From: Chloroflexota bacterium
Lineage (GTDB): Bacteria; Chloroflexota; Anaerolineae; Anaerolineales; UBA11858
Length of the DNA stretch: 5,541 nucleotides
Direction of reading: 5' to 3'
Assembly (NCBI GenBank): GCA_003513015.1
Contig: DOTA01000187.1
Span: forward strand, 1 to 5,541
Numbering within the stretch: position 1 is the stretch's first letter; every line of letters begins with the position of its first letter. The notes under the pieces are model-generated. The model saw nothing but the letters and a program-made list of their open reading frames with translations. It did no database searches and was not told where the DNA came from. This document shows positions 5,480 to 5,541 of this stretch, in pieces. The translations under genes and the position numbers were made by a program.

Positions 5480-5541
5480 TCACCACTGACGGCGTTTGCG
5501 GGCATAGGAGCGGATCATGGTCGCGACCATGATCCGCTCCT
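5480..5541 (-). CDS. pstA: 3' end of pstA, phosphate ABC transporter permease (partial)
   Basis: Reading on the minus strand, a frame open from the window edge ends MIRSYARKRRQW and TGA (5480-5482). A basic cytoplasmic tail of this kind directly before pstB is what the C-terminus of the PstA permease looks like, and gene order pstA-pstB is the standard arrangement. The stop is 4 nt before the pstB ATG, suggesting coupled translation. Only about 12-15 codons are likely genuine, because the frame runs into the terminal palindrome centred between 5523 and 5524; residues read beyond the centre may be artefactual. The assignment depends on position plus the basic tail, as no membrane helix is inside the window. 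Confidence 0.7.
   Translation of the reverse strand, partial: ERIMVATMIRSYARKRRQW
5506..5541. repeat. Perfect 36-bp palindrome at the right end of the window
   Basis: Bases 5506-5523 are the exact reverse complement of 5524-5541, with no spacer; the centre reads GGTCGCGACC. It ends on the last base of the window and lies inside the pstA tail. Its inner half continues a sensible pstA frame into the stop at 5480, so the inner half is the genuine side and the outer half probably a fold-back copy. It shares no long sequence with the left-end palindrome. Confidence 0.95.

Noticed and set aside
5476..5505. Ten-residue N-terminal extension of PstB from an ATG at 5505
   Set aside because: The extra residues (MPANAVSGDP) do not look like PstB. 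They overlap the pstA tail, whereas the ATG at 5475 has a Shine-Dalgarno-like GGTGATC and the usual spacing after the pstA stop.
1..5541. Terminal palindromes as inverted repeats of a transposon or as telomeres of a small linear plasmid
   Set aside because: The two ends differ in sequence, there is no transposase, telomere resolvase or replication gene, and both ends interrupt genes of ordinary chromosomal type.

Overview
This is bacterial DNA of moderate to slightly high GC, densely coded, with almost every gene on the minus strand. I read it right to left, in the direction of transcription. The gene set (end of a Pst phosphate transporter, an OmpR/PhoB-type regulator, a long PhoR-type kinase with HAMP and PAS domains) is typical of free-living bacteria. 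The protein style, especially the SRPBCC protein with its N-terminal anchor, would fit Chloroflexota (Anaerolineae-like). That placement is a low-confidence inference from general resemblance, not from a marker gene.

Right part (about 2162-5541, minus strand): the distal half of a phosphate-uptake and phosphate-sensing operon. In order come the last codons of pstA, pstB, a PhoB/PhoP-type response regulator and a PhoR-type histidine kinase. The genes are packed tightly (gaps of 4, 5 and 27 nt). A hairpin at 2162-2195, just after the kinase stop codon, probably ends the transcript. No phoU lies between pstB and the regulator or after the kinase. PstABC(S) imports phosphate and the PhoR/PhoB pair reads phosphate status and controls transcription, so the genes form a transport-plus-sensor unit.

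Middle part (1202-2160, minus strand): an SRPBCC-fold protein with an N-terminal membrane anchor (1422-2105) has its own likely promoter, whose -35 lies in the terminator hairpin of the upstream operon. A 212-nt gap (1210-1421) follows. It holds a long imperfect inverted repeat and a small, possibly frameshifted ORF for a hydrophobic peptide that runs into the start of the next gene.

Left part (1-1209): an N-terminally anchored alpha/beta hydrolase on the minus strand converges on the 3' end of an unidentified plus-strand gene. A perfect 12-bp hairpin (221-253) between them contains the stop codons of both genes.

Both ends of the window are perfect palindromes (40 bp at 1-40, 36 bp at 5506-5541), each inside a truncated gene. 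The simplest reading is fold-back or assembly artefacts at contig ends, so the outer half of each should not be trusted as genomic sequence. I see no mobile element, CRISPR array, rRNA or tRNA, and no clear evidence for a wholly new system. The items most worth checking are the end palindromes, the PstB variant lacking the Q-loop glutamine, and the broken or small ORF at 1202-1310.
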